A stretch of 11,907 bases of DNA. It comes from Caldimicrobium thiodismutans (GTDB lineage Bacteria > Desulfobacterota > Thermodesulfobacteria > Thermodesulfobacteriales > Thermodesulfobacteriaceae). The stretch spans positions 1 through 11,907 of the forward strand of contig PNIE01000101.1 of assembly GCA_002877875.1 (NCBI GenBank). Direction: 5' to 3'. Positions within the stretch are counted from its first letter, which is position 1, and each line of letters starts with the position of its first letter. The notes beneath the pieces are model-generated. The model was not told where the DNA came from. It did not search any database and worked only from the letters and a program-made list of their open reading frames with translations. A program made the translations under genes and the position numbers. Below, piece by piece: positions 1 to 8,128 of the stretch.

Positions 1-12
1 AAAAAATCTCTT

Positions 13-1194
13 TTATGGATAGAGTCTGAAAGAATTAACTTCTTCTAAAAAAAGATCTAACTCTTTTTTAAGAAGTAAATCAAGAGATTCTTTTTCATTC
101 CCAAAGATCCAATTTAAAACCTTTGGGTTACCAATGAGGATCTCTATGGGTTTTTTATCTTTTTCAAATTCATAGGGGCCCTCAAGAAACTCAAATTCTT
201 TATGGGTATCCTTTATCAACTTTAAAAGGTTTAGAGCAAAGGAAACTGGTCTAAATAAAGAGTAATCTTCCACCATAATTTGAAAGCCAAAACACCTTTT
301 TCCTTTCCATTTATCAAAGGAAGGCTCAAAAACAAGAGGCCTTAATCTAATACCCCAATCTTCAAAAGAGAATTTTTCTAGGAGAAGACTATAGGTCTCT
401 TTAAAGTGAAGATAGGGAGCACCAAAGATCAAAAAAGGAAGAGTTGTTCCTCTCCCTTCGGAGAGGTTAGTTCCTTCAAGAAGGACCATACCAGCATATG
501 CATAGGCACACTCAAAAGTAGGAAGATTAGGTGAGGGCAGAATCCAAGGTCTCTTATAAAAAGGAAAAATCTTATCTCTTTGGTAATTTTCCATGGAAAT
601 AACTTTTAAAGATAGATTAGGAAAATGTCTTTTTTGAAAATAGAGAGCTATTTCTCCTATGGTTAAGCCATGTCGCATCGGTAATCTATCAAGCCCAACA
701 AAACTAAAATAGGACCTTTCAAGAAGTGGTCCTTCAACCCTATCTCCTAAAGGATTGGGTCGATCAAGAATTACCACCTCTTTTCCTAAAATATCAGCCA
801 CACTTAAAAGGAGATACAAAGTCCAGATATAGGTATAAACCCTGCATCCTACATCTTGTAAATCAACAAAAATGACATCTATTCCTTTAAGATCCTCAGG
901 ATCAGGGGTTAATCTTGGTCCATAAAGGCTTTTCACAAGGATACCGTAAAGAGGCTCCCTTTCATCAGGAGATCCTATCATATTAGCCTGTTTTTCAGAA
1001 AAAAGGCCATGTTGGGGAGAAAAGAGATATAGGAGTTTTTCTCCAAATAGAGTAAAGAAAATTTGATAGGATAGTTTGAAATCCCTAGTTACAGCCCCTT
1101 GATGGGTTAAAAGGGCTACTTTGGCCTTTTTATAGTCTTTATACTTTTCTTTTAAAAGGAAAACTTCAAGGCCAACTAATAGCTCGTTTTTCAT
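13..1194 (-). CDS. namZ: Exo-beta-N-acetylmuramidase NamZ family (DUF1343)
   Basis: The 393-residue protein carries the conserved blocks of the DUF1343/NamZ family in order: SPQHGLF (59-65), DLQDVGCRVYTY (111-122), DRPNP (144-148), RHGLTIGE (174-181), PSPNLP (220-225) and GTNLSEGRGTT (241-251). Characterised members (Bacillus subtilis YbbC/NamZ, Tannerella NamZ) are exo-lytic hydrolases that release MurNAc from the non-reducing end of peptide-free peptidoglycan fragments. The ATG lies 2 bp after the stop of the upstream amidase gene and has no clear Shine-Dalgarno sequence, so translational coupling is likely. The start region (MKNELLVGLEVF) has no signal peptide. In-frame extension upstream reaches a stop at 1246-1248 without another usual start codon, so the product looks cytoplasmic, unlike many secreted relatives. 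The family call is firm; the exact substrate here is inferred. Confidence 0.9.
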   Translation of the reverse strand: MKNELLVGLEVFLLKEKYKDYKKAKVALLTHQGAVTRDFKLSYQIFFTLFGEKLLYLFSPQHGLFSEKQANMIGSPDEREPLYGILVKSLYGPRLTPDPEDLKGIDVIFVDLQDVGCRVYTYIWTLYLLLSVADILGKEVVILDRPNPLGDRVEGPLLERSYFSFVGLDRLPMRHGLTIGEIALYFQKRHFPNLSLKVISMENYQRDKIFPFYKRPWILPSPNLPTFECAYAYAGMVLLEGTNLSEGRGTTLPFLIFGAPYLHFKETYSLLLEKFSFEDWGIRLRPLVFEPSFDKWKGKRCFGFQIMVEDYSLFRPVSFALNLLKLIKDTHKEFEFLEGPYEFEKDKKPIEILIGNPKVLNWIFGNEKESLDLLLKKELDLFLEEVNSFRLYP

Positions 1195-1196
1195 AG

Positions 1197-3704
1197 TTAA
1201 GGATATACAGATAGCTTTAAGCTCTGAATATAAGCTTCTATACCTTTAACAATGCCCTCGGCAATCTTTTCAAGATAATCTTCTCCTTCAAATCTCTTGG
1301 CAATTACAGGATTAGTTATAAAATCTGCTTCAATCAATATGGCTGGCATCCTTGTTCCAACAAGAACAAAAAAGGGTGCAGATTTAACTCCTCTGTCTTC
1401 TATATCAGAAAAATATCTTGTAAGATGTTTTACCATTTCTTTTTGTACCTTATTAGCAAGCTCCCTTGATTCTTTAAGTTTGGTATTAGCAAGGATAGCC
1501 TTTACAAGATCTTGTAAATCTGCAAGTCCTTGATCATTGGCACGGTTTTCTAAAGCAGCAACTCTCATAGCCTCCGGGTCAGTAGTAAAGTTAAGGTAAT
1601 AAGTTTCAAAGCCCTTAGCCTTGGAATCTGGTGAGGCATTTAGATGAAGGGAAATAAAAAGATCAGCCTTTAGAGAATTAGCCAGAGCTGGCCTTTTAGC
1701 AAGGGGGATAAAGACATCTTTGTCCCGCGTATATAAAACCTCAACACCTAACCTTTCTTCAAGTTTTTTGCCTACCATCTTGGCAAGCTTTAAAACCACA
1801 TCCTTTTCTTTCAAACCATTAGGACCTACGGCTCCAGGATCTTCTCCACCATGTCCAGGATCAAGCATAATCCTCCTAACGCCAAGCCCAAACTGTCTGG
1901 CTACATTAATATAAGATTCCTTAGATTTTCCCTCAGATTTATTTTCTTCCTCAGACTTAGCTATAATTTTACTCTCTCTTTTTTTAGCCCATGACTTAGG
2001 CTTTTCTTTCTTAGCTATAACACTTCCTCTTTCCTTGATAATCGCCTTTTCCTTCCCAACAAGATCAATAATTAGTTGATAAGGTTGAGTTAATTTGAAG
2101 ACCTTATAATCATTAAGACTTTTCAGATCTAAGACCACCCTCACTGTCTGAGGATCAAATTGACCAATCCTTACGGCTTTGAGATGTTTATCTTCAAGAT
2201 CAATTAGCCTTTTAACTTTATAATCCAATACCGCTGGAGAAATATCCACATAAAGTCTGGGAGGATAATCTTTTCTCTCAGGCAGAAGGTTTAATTGATA
2301 ATTAAAATTTCCATTAAGCTCTATAATAATCCTCGTATAATCAACCCCAGTTACAGCCTCAACATTTAGGACCTTTTTTAAATCTGCTATAAGTTCAGGA
2401 ACTTTATTTGGCTTTTCTTTTTTTACAGAGGTTTCATTATAAAGAGCCTCTTTATAGGGCTTTTTCCCTTGCTTTAAATAAAGGCCCCAGTTTCTCTTAA
2501 TTTCCTCTGCTTTTTGAAAGTCCTTAAGCTCCCTTTCATATATCTCAAGTAGACTTAAAATAGCCCTTTCCTTTAGGGGATGGTTAGAAAACTGTTTCAG
2601 AAAAAACTCATATTTTTTAGCAGCCTCTAACAAATCCTCTTTTCTTAAAGAATGGTGATATAGTTCATAGTAAAGGTCTGCTGTTTTAAGAAGGGCAAAA
2701 GGTGCTATTTCGCTTGAAGGATATAGAAGATATAAATGCCTGTATTGAGAAATAAGCTTAAGATAGTCCCTTCGGGAAAGCCCTTTTTTTCTAAGTAATT
2801 CCTCCTCTTTTTTAAGATTTTCAAAGGCCTCTTCTAAACTTGAAGCCTCTTCTTTTACCTTTTCTTTTACCTCTGTCTTTGTCTCACCTTTTCCCTCTGG
2901 CTTAACTTGTAACCCTTCCTCTGGAAGCCTTATTAGAAGTCTTTGCCTTGATCTTACCTGGTTGTTTTTTAAATTATTAAGTTTTATAATTTCTTCTTCA
3001 CTTACCCCAAATGACTTGGCTATTTGACTAAGAGTTTCTCCAGGTTTTACAGTATAAATTATTTCCTTTGGCCTTTTCTTAGGAGACTCCTTTTCAACTT
3101 TAACTTTTTCAGGTTCACTTGATATAGTCTTTTTTATAACAAGTTTTTGACCAGCATAAATTTTACTTTTTTTAAGATTATTCCAGTTTTTAATATCCTC
3201 TATAGTAACTCCATATTTTTGAGCTATATCTTTTAAACTTTCCCCTCTTTTTACTACATGATAAATAACCTTTTCTTCCTCATTAAGTGACCTTGATGGA
3301 GAAGTTTCTTCTTTTTTAGGTTCTTCTTTTATTTTTGCTTCTCCTTTAATGAGAAGCTTTTGGCCAACTATTAATTTATCACTTTTTAAATCATTAAGTC
3401 TTTTTATATCTTCAATACTTACTTTGTATTTTCTTGCAATAGATTGAAGATTCTCCCCCTTCTTCACAATATGTACGATTTCCTTCTCACTTATAGAATC
3501 TTTACTTAAAGGCTTTTTAATGAGAAGCCTCTGACCGACTTTTAATTTAGAAGTCTTTAAATGATTCCATTTCTTTATATCTTCAACACTCACCTTGTAT
3601 ATTTGGGCAATGGATTCAAGGTTTTCTCCCTTTTTGACCTGATGATAGATTACCTCCTCAGAAAAAGAAAAAGAAAAGAGGCTAAAAAAAATTAAAAAAA
3701 ACAA
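1197..3704 (-). CDS. Exported N-acetylmuramoyl-L-alanine amidase, 4x LysM + AMIN + Amidase_3
   Basis: This zinc amidase should cleave the MurNAc-L-Ala bond of peptidoglycan in the periplasm, probably during cell separation. In the 835-residue form it has a hydrophobic signal segment (1-16), four LysM repeats (about 19-64, 76-120, 146-191, 215-260), a helical TPR-like stretch (about 286-420), an AMIN domain (about 445-550), a Lys/Glu-rich linker, and an Amidase_3 domain from 610. Zinc and catalytic residues are visible: H618 in DPGHGG, E633 in LKEKD, H687 in SLHLNA and E792 in LIEADF. Residues about 706-760 match the insert that occludes the active site in AmiB/AmiC enzymes, so an EnvC/NlpD-like activator may be needed. 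The only usual start codon is the TTG at 3704, but an ATT at 3747-3749 behind a perfect Shine-Dalgarno sequence is probably the true start (850 residues). The gene follows mutS and precedes namZ closely. Confidence 0.93.
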   Translation of the reverse strand: MFFLIFFSLFSFSFSEEVIYHQVKKGENLESIAQIYKVSVEDIKKWNHLKTSKLKVGQRLLIKKPLSKDSISEKEIVHIVKKGENLQSIARKYKVSIEDIKRLNDLKSDKLIVGQKLLIKGEAKIKEEPKKEETSPSRSLNEEEKVIYHVVKRGESLKDIAQKYGVTIEDIKNWNNLKKSKIYAGQKLVIKKTISSEPEKVKVEKESPKKRPKEIIYTVKPGETLSQIAKSFGVSEEEIIKLNNLKNNQVRSRQRLLIRLPEEGLQVKPEGKGETKTEVKEKVKEEASSLEEAFENLKKEEELLRKKGLSRRDYLKLISQYRHLYLLYPSSEIAPFALLKTADLYYELYHHSLRKEDLLEAAKKYEFFLKQFSNHPLKERAILSLLEIYERELKDFQKAEEIKRNWGLYLKQGKKPYKEALYNETSVKKEKPNKVPELIADLKKVLNVEAVTGVDYTRIIIELNGNFNYQLNLLPERKDYPPRLYVDISPAVLDYKVKRLIDLEDKHLKAVRIGQFDPQTVRVVLDLKSLNDYKVFKLTQPYQLIIDLVGKEKAIIKERGSVIAKKEKPKSWAKKRESKIIAKSEEENKSEGKSKESYINVARQFGLGVRRIMLDPGHGGEDPGAVGPNGLKEKDVVLKLAKMVGKKLEERLGVEVLYTRDKDVFIPLAKRPALANSLKADLFISLHLNASPDSKAKGFETYYLNFTTDPEAMRVAALENRANDQGLADLQDLVKAILANTKLKESRELANKVQKEMVKHLTRYFSDIEDRGVKSAPFFVLVGTRMPAILIEADFITNPVIAKRFEGEDYLEKIAEGIVKGIEAYIQSLKLSVYP

Positions 3705-3709
3705 AAATA

Positions 3710-6262
3710 TTAACTTTTTTCTAATTCCCTTTTTAATTGATAAAGGAATTCTAAGGCCTCCTTAGGAGTTAACTGGTCTGGATTAATTTTCTTTATTTTA
3801 TCAATAATAGCTGAATTTTCATCCCCCAAAAAAAGAGAAAGTTGTTTTTTGTAAAACTTGGGCTTTCTTTTCTCAAGGGTGTCTAAGATTTCTTTAGCTC
3901 TTTTAATAACTTCTTCTGGTAGTTCTGCAAGTCTTGCCACTTCTATTCCATAAGACTGACTGGCTGCTCCTGGTAGAATCCGATACAGAAAAATAACCTG
4001 ATCTTGCCATTCCCTAACCTCTGCATGGAAATTCTTTATTCCAGGAAAGTTTTTGGCAAGCTCAGTAAGTTCAAAATAGTGTGTAGCCAGCAAAGTGAAA
4101 ACTTTATTTTTGTAAAGATATTCGGCTATAGCCCAGGCAAGGGACATACCATCAAAGGTGCTGGTTCCTCTCCCTACTTCATCTAAGATAACTAAGGACC
4201 GAGAGGTAGCATGCTTTAAAATCCTGGCACATTCACTCATTTCTACCATAAAGGTGCTTTTTCCACGGATAAGTTCATCTCCTGCCCCTATTCTTGTGAA
4301 AATTTTATCAAAAACACCGATCCTTGCAGCTTTAGCAGGAACAAAGCTTCCCATATGAGCAAGAATCACTATAAGGGCATTTTGTCTCAAAAAGGTGGAT
4401 TTTCCTCCCATATTTGGGCCAGTAATGATTAAAAACTCTGTCTCTCCCTCTTTGAGTTCAAGGGAATTGGGGATAAAATTTTCCTCTCCAAGGATTCTTT
4501 CAAGAACGGGATGTCTTCCTTCTTCAATGTAAAGAACCTTTTCCTCTGTAATTTCAGGACAAACATAATGATATTTTTCAGCAACCTCAGAGAGGGCTAT
4601 AAAAACATCAAGCTTAGCTAAGGCCCTGGCTGATCTCTTTATGGTTTCTGCCTCCTTGGCAATCTCTTCTCTTAATTGTATAAAAAGTTCATACTCGAGA
4701 TTTTTAAGCTTTTCTTCAGCTGAGAGGATCTTTTCCTCAAGCTTCTTAAGTTCTGGAACCATAAACCTTTCAGCATTAACAAGGGTTTGTTTCCTCTCAA
4801 AATAGGAAGGAACCATTTTTAAGTAACTCTTTGAAACTTCAACATAATAACCAAAAACCCTATTAAAGCCAATCTTTAAAGTAGGAATTCCTGTTTTGAC
4901 TTTAAGTTCCTCTTCAAGCCTTGAAAGATAAAGTAAGCTGTTTTCTCTTAAGTCTTTAAGTTCATCAATCTCTTTATTAAAACCCCTTTTAAAGATTCCT
5001 CCCTCTTTAAGGGTAGAGGGTGGATCCTCCGCTAGGGCAGAATCAAGAAGTTGAAAAATTTCCTTTATTTCTCCAAGATCTTCCTCAATTCTTTTTAACT
5101 CCTCAGGACAATCAAAAAAAGCCCTTGCCTCTTTTAAATAAATCTTTAGTTCTGGTAAAAATCTTAGTCCTTCTCTTAAAAGGGCAAGTTCTTTAGGATT
5201 GATAAGCCTTAGGCTTAACCTACTTCCCAATCTCTCAAGATCAGAGAGTTTTTCAAGAATTTTTGCCAATTTTTCCCTCAAATCTCTCTTTTCAAGGAAA
5301 AACTCTATAACCTTTTGTCTCTCAAGAATGGTTTTCAAATCTCTAAGGGGATAAAGTATCCACTCCTTTAAAAGCCTTGAACCCATAGGTGTCTTAGTTT
5401 TATCAAGTACCCAATAAAGGCTGTATTTCTCAGTTCCATCCCAGAGATTCCTTACAAGCTCAAGATTTCTTTTAGCATTTTCGTCAAGATAGAGAAACTC
5501 TTCAGGATAGTAAAACTTTGGTTCTGACAGTCTCTCAGCAAGGGCTGGCTGATATCTTTTAAGATAACTATAAATGGCTGAAAGGGCCTCTTTGCTCTCC
5601 TCTGACTCAGAAATCCCTGCAAATTTTTCTTTGAATTTTTTAAATTCCTCCTTTTCAAGAAAGGTAAGATGAACCTGAGGTAGATTTTGTTTTAGAACCT
5701 TAGCGAATTCGCTCTCCTTTAAGGTATCTTCAAGAAGAATTTCCCGAGGTTCCTTTTTGAGGAGTTCAGAAAGGGCCTTATCCTGGGGTAATTCGGTAAA
5801 ATAGAATTCTTCACAGGAAAGTTCAAGAAAGGATAGGGCTATTTTTTTTCCTATTTTTAGGCTTGAAAGATAGGTCTTTTCTTTATCTTTAAGAAAGCCA
5901 AGATCTATAAAAAGGCCTGGAGTATATACTTTAACTACCTCTCTTTTTACAAGGCCTTTGGCTAAAGCTGGATCCTCAACTTGTTCACAGATGGCTACCT
6001 TAAAACCAAGTTCCAAGAGCTTTTGTATATAAATCTCGCTTTTTTCTACAGGTATGCCACACATAGGAGCTGTAAGATTTTTTCCTGCTTCTCTTTTGGT
6101 TAGAACAAGAGATAGAAGGGGAGCAACTGTTTCGGCGTCTTCAAAAAACATCTCATAAAAATCCCCAAGCCTAAAAAAGAGAATTGCATCGGCATATTTA
6201 GCCTTTATTTCAAAATATTGACGAAACATAGGAGTTATTTCTTGTTTTGGCTGTCCCTTCAT
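3710..6262 (-). CDS. mutS: DNA mismatch repair ATPase MutS
   Basis: The 850-residue protein has the usual length and full domain order of MutS1. It recognises base mismatches and small loops, then recruits MutL in an ATP-dependent manner. The mismatch-wedge motif GDFYEMF places F35 and E37 where E. coli MutS has F36 and E38. The ATPase domain has the Walker A motif GPNMGGKST (615-623, K621), the Walker B pair D694-E695 in LDEVGRGTSTFDG, and ATHYFEL further on. A QLSLF motif at 807-811 matches the beta-clamp-binding consensus and sits where E. coli MutS carries its clamp motif; a short helical tail follows. The ATG overlaps the nadD stop as ATGA, with AGAGGA upstream as a ribosome binding site. 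No mutL is present in the window. Confidence 0.98.
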   Translation of the reverse strand: MKGQPKQEITPMFRQYFEIKAKYADAILFFRLGDFYEMFFEDAETVAPLLSLVLTKREAGKNLTAPMCGIPVEKSEIYIQKLLELGFKVAICEQVEDPALAKGLVKREVVKVYTPGLFIDLGFLKDKEKTYLSSLKIGKKIALSFLELSCEEFYFTELPQDKALSELLKKEPREILLEDTLKESEFAKVLKQNLPQVHLTFLEKEEFKKFKEKFAGISESEESKEALSAIYSYLKRYQPALAERLSEPKFYYPEEFLYLDENAKRNLELVRNLWDGTEKYSLYWVLDKTKTPMGSRLLKEWILYPLRDLKTILERQKVIEFFLEKRDLREKLAKILEKLSDLERLGSRLSLRLINPKELALLREGLRFLPELKIYLKEARAFFDCPEELKRIEEDLGEIKEIFQLLDSALAEDPPSTLKEGGIFKRGFNKEIDELKDLRENSLLYLSRLEEELKVKTGIPTLKIGFNRVFGYYVEVSKSYLKMVPSYFERKQTLVNAERFMVPELKKLEEKILSAEEKLKNLEYELFIQLREEIAKEAETIKRSARALAKLDVFIALSEVAEKYHYVCPEITEEKVLYIEEGRHPVLERILGEENFIPNSLELKEGETEFLIITGPNMGGKSTFLRQNALIVILAHMGSFVPAKAARIGVFDKIFTRIGAGDELIRGKSTFMVEMSECARILKHATSRSLVILDEVGRGTSTFDGMSLAWAIAEYLYKNKVFTLLATHYFELTELAKNFPGIKNFHAEVREWQDQVIFLYRILPGAASQSYGIEVARLAELPEEVIKRAKEILDTLEKRKPKFYKKQLSLFLGDENSAIIDKIKKINPDQLTPKEALEFLYQLKRELEKS
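3757..3764 (-). promoter_or_regulatory. Strong Shine-Dalgarno sequence inside the 3' end of mutS
   Basis: On the minus strand this reads TAAGGAGG, full complementarity to the anti-Shine-Dalgarno core. It lies within mutS codons for Pro-Lys-Glu-Ala. Seven bases downstream is an in-frame ATT (3747-3749) of the amidase frame. The distance to the first usual start, TTG at 3702-3704, is 52 bases, too far for normal initiation. The site could be a chance product of the mutS coding sequence, but its spacing fits initiation at ATT. Confidence 0.5.
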
Positions 6263-6888
6263 ACCGAAAGATATCCTCTTTCCCTTAAGTAAAAGTAAAC
6301 CTCTTCAGGTACAAGGTATCTTATAGATCTCCCTTTTTTGAGATAATCTCTAAGAAGGGTACTTGAAATCTCATAAGGGAAGATCTCCAGAAAATGGACT
6401 TTCTCTTTCCCTTTTTCTCCCCAGAGGATTTGAGCCCTCTCTTCAACCTCAAGTTTTCCTTTTTTCCAATCCCCAGAACCTCTTGAGACAACAATTATCT
6501 CAGCATAATCCAAAAATTTCTCATAGTGCCACCAGGTCTCAAGCTCTACAAAAGCATCAAAACCTACAATGAGAAAAAATTCTCTTTCAGGGTATAGGCC
6601 TTTTAATTTTTCAAGGGTTTTTAGGGTATAAGAGGGCCTTTCTTCTCTTTCCAGGTCAAGCACTTTAAAATAGAGATTAGAACTTGTTGCCAGGTCAAGC
6701 ATTTCAAAGCGTTCTTCAAAGCTAAAAAAGGGGATACCTTTATGAGGGGGATAACCTGCTGGAATAAACCAGACCTCTTTGAGATGGAAAGCTAAGCGGA
6801 CCTCTTCAGCAACTCTTAGATGCCCAAGGTGTGGAGGATCAAAGGTGCCTCCCAAAAGACCTATCTTAAGTTCTGATTTGGCCATCAC
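6259..6888 (-). CDS. nadD: Nicotinate-nucleotide adenylyltransferase NadD
   Basis: NadD joins nicotinate mononucleotide to AMP from ATP, giving deamido-NAD in NAD synthesis. At about 209 residues it is of normal length. The nucleotidyltransferase signature GGTFDPPHLGH (13-23) contains the HxGH motif (H20-H23), and the C-terminal ISSTLLRDYLKKG (174-186) is the family's ISSTxxR motif. The start is either GTG at 6886-6888 or the adjacent ATG at 6883-6885; both fit, and ATG is slightly favoured. Neither has a good Shine-Dalgarno sequence. Both lie inside the 3' end of proA (20-23 bp overlap), so translation probably depends on coupling. The proA-nadD order is common in bacteria, but the following gene is mutS rather than the frequent rsfS. 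Confidence 0.96.
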   Translation of the reverse strand: MMAKSELKIGLLGGTFDPPHLGHLRVAEEVRLAFHLKEVWFIPAGYPPHKGIPFFSFEERFEMLDLATSSNLYFKVLDLEREERPSYTLKTLEKLKGLYPEREFFLIVGFDAFVELETWWHYEKFLDYAEIIVVSRGSGDWKKGKLEVEERAQILWGEKGKEKVHFLEIFPYEISSTLLRDYLKKGRSIRYLVPEEVYFYLRERGYLSV

Positions 6889-8128
6889 CCAAGGCTATAA
6901 ATTTTGTAGTTGTCAATTCTTCAAGCCCCATAGGTCCATAGGCATGAAGTTTAGTGGTTGAAATTCCAATCTCTGCCCCTAAACCAAGCTCTCCTCCATC
7001 ATTAAATCTTGTTGAGGCATTAACAAGCACCAAACTGGCATCAACCTCAGTAAGAAACTGCATGGCCTTGCTATAATTTTCAGTAACAATAGCTTCTGTG
7101 TGGTTACTCCCATATTCCCTTATGTGATTAATAGCTTCCTCTAAGGAGGAAACCACTTTTACTGCAAGAATAAGATCGAGAAATTCATAGCCATAATCCT
7201 CCTCTTTAGCAGGCTTAGCCCAGGGTATATATTTTAAAGTCTCTGGACACCCCCTAATCTCTACTCCATATTTTTGATATTCCTCGGCTACCCTTGGGAG
7301 AAACTTGGGAGCAATATCCTTGTGAACAAGAAGAGTTTCCATAGCATTGCAAACCCCTGGTCTCTGACATTTAGCATTTACAGCAATTTTAATGGCCTTT
7401 TCAAGATCAGCCTCATTATCCACATAGACATGGCACACCCCTTTGTAGTGTTTTATTACGGGTATCTTTGATTTCTCAGTAACAAATCTAATGAGACCCT
7501 CACCCCCTCTCGGAATAACAAGATCAATATATTCTTCAAGTTCAAGGAGATATTCCATAGCCTTTCTATCTGTAGTTGGAACCACCTGAAGGGCATCAGG
7601 AGAAAGGCCCTTTTCTTTTAAAGTTTCTCTAAAAATTTCTGCGAGGGCAAGATTAGAATTTATAGCCTCCTTTCCTCCCCTTAAAATAACTGCATTACCA
7701 CTTTTAAAACAAAGACCTGCTGCATCAATGGTAACATTAGGTCTACTTTCATAAATAATAGCAATCACTCCAAGAGGAATACGCATCTTTCCAACAAGAA
7801 GACCATTAGGACGGCGCCACATCTTCACAATTTCACCTACAGGATCTGGAAGCAAAGCCACATCCTCAAGCCCCTTAGCCATGGCCTCAATAACTTTATC
7901 GGTGAGAGTAAGCCTATCAATAAAGGCCTTATTATAACCCTGAGCCAAGGCTAAATTCACATCTTTAGCATTAATCTCCTTTAACTCTTCTTTTTTTTCT
8001 CTGAGTTTTTTAGCAACCTCTCTTAAGACCTCGTTTTTTATAGAAGTATTCAACTTGGCAAGCTCTCTAGAAGAAGCCTTAGCCTTTTTCCCCATCTCTA
8101 TCATTAACTCCTTTAGAGTATCTCCCAT
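6866..8128 (-). CDS. proA: Gamma-glutamyl phosphate reductase ProA
   Basis: ProA reduces gamma-glutamyl phosphate with NADPH to glutamate-5-semialdehyde, the second step of proline synthesis, in the cytoplasm. The 420-residue length is typical. Recognisable segments are PLGVIAIIYESRPNVTIDAA, the LRGGKEA stretch, the catalytic cysteine C260 in QRPGVCNAMET, and the C-terminal GPMGLEELTTTKF. The ATG is preceded by a strong ribosome binding site (minus-strand GGGGGA at 8135-8140, 6 bases from the start). It is the first gene of the minus-strand block and faces the divergent spacer, so a promoter for the block should lie at 8129-8233. proB is not adjacent. Confidence 0.98.
   Translation of the reverse strand: MGDTLKELMIEMGKKAKASSRELAKLNTSIKNEVLREVAKKLREKKEELKEINAKDVNLALAQGYNKAFIDRLTLTDKVIEAMAKGLEDVALLPDPVGEIVKMWRRPNGLLVGKMRIPLGVIAIIYESRPNVTIDAAGLCFKSGNAVILRGGKEAINSNLALAEIFRETLKEKGLSPDALQVVPTTDRKAMEYLLELEEYIDLVIPRGGEGLIRFVTEKSKIPVIKHYKGVCHVYVDNEADLEKAIKIAVNAKCQRPGVCNAMETLLVHKDIAPKFLPRVAEEYQKYGVEIRGCPETLKYIPWAKPAKEEDYGYEFLDLILAVKVVSSLEEAINHIREYGSNHTEAIVTENYSKAMQFLTEVDASLVLVNASTRFNDGGELGLGAEIGISTTKLHAYGPMGLEELTTTKFIALGDGQIRT

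Noticed and set aside
1297..1914. Plus-strand open frames at 1297-1533 and 1720-1914 opposite the amidase gene
   Set aside because: They lie antisense to the conserved Amidase_3 domain, have low-complexity Ser/Leu-rich translations without recognisable motifs, and no ribosome binding site was noted.
3704..3764. A frameshift or sequencing error hiding an ATG for the amidase
   Set aside because: No ATG occurs in any minus-strand frame between 3764 and about 3650, so a single indel would not reveal a normal start.
4004..4358. Two overlapping plus-strand open frames inside mutS
   Set aside because: They are antisense to the MutS ATPase domain, including the Walker region, and their translations resemble no family.
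6363..6961. Plus-strand open frames at 6363-6572 and 6779-6961 over nadD
   Set aside because: These are shadows of the well-supported nadD and proA frames; they show no motifs.
7431..7447. Sigma-54-like TGGCAC-N5-TTTGT on the plus strand
   Set aside because: It lies inside proA, antisense and far from any plus-strand gene, and the -12 element is off consensus.
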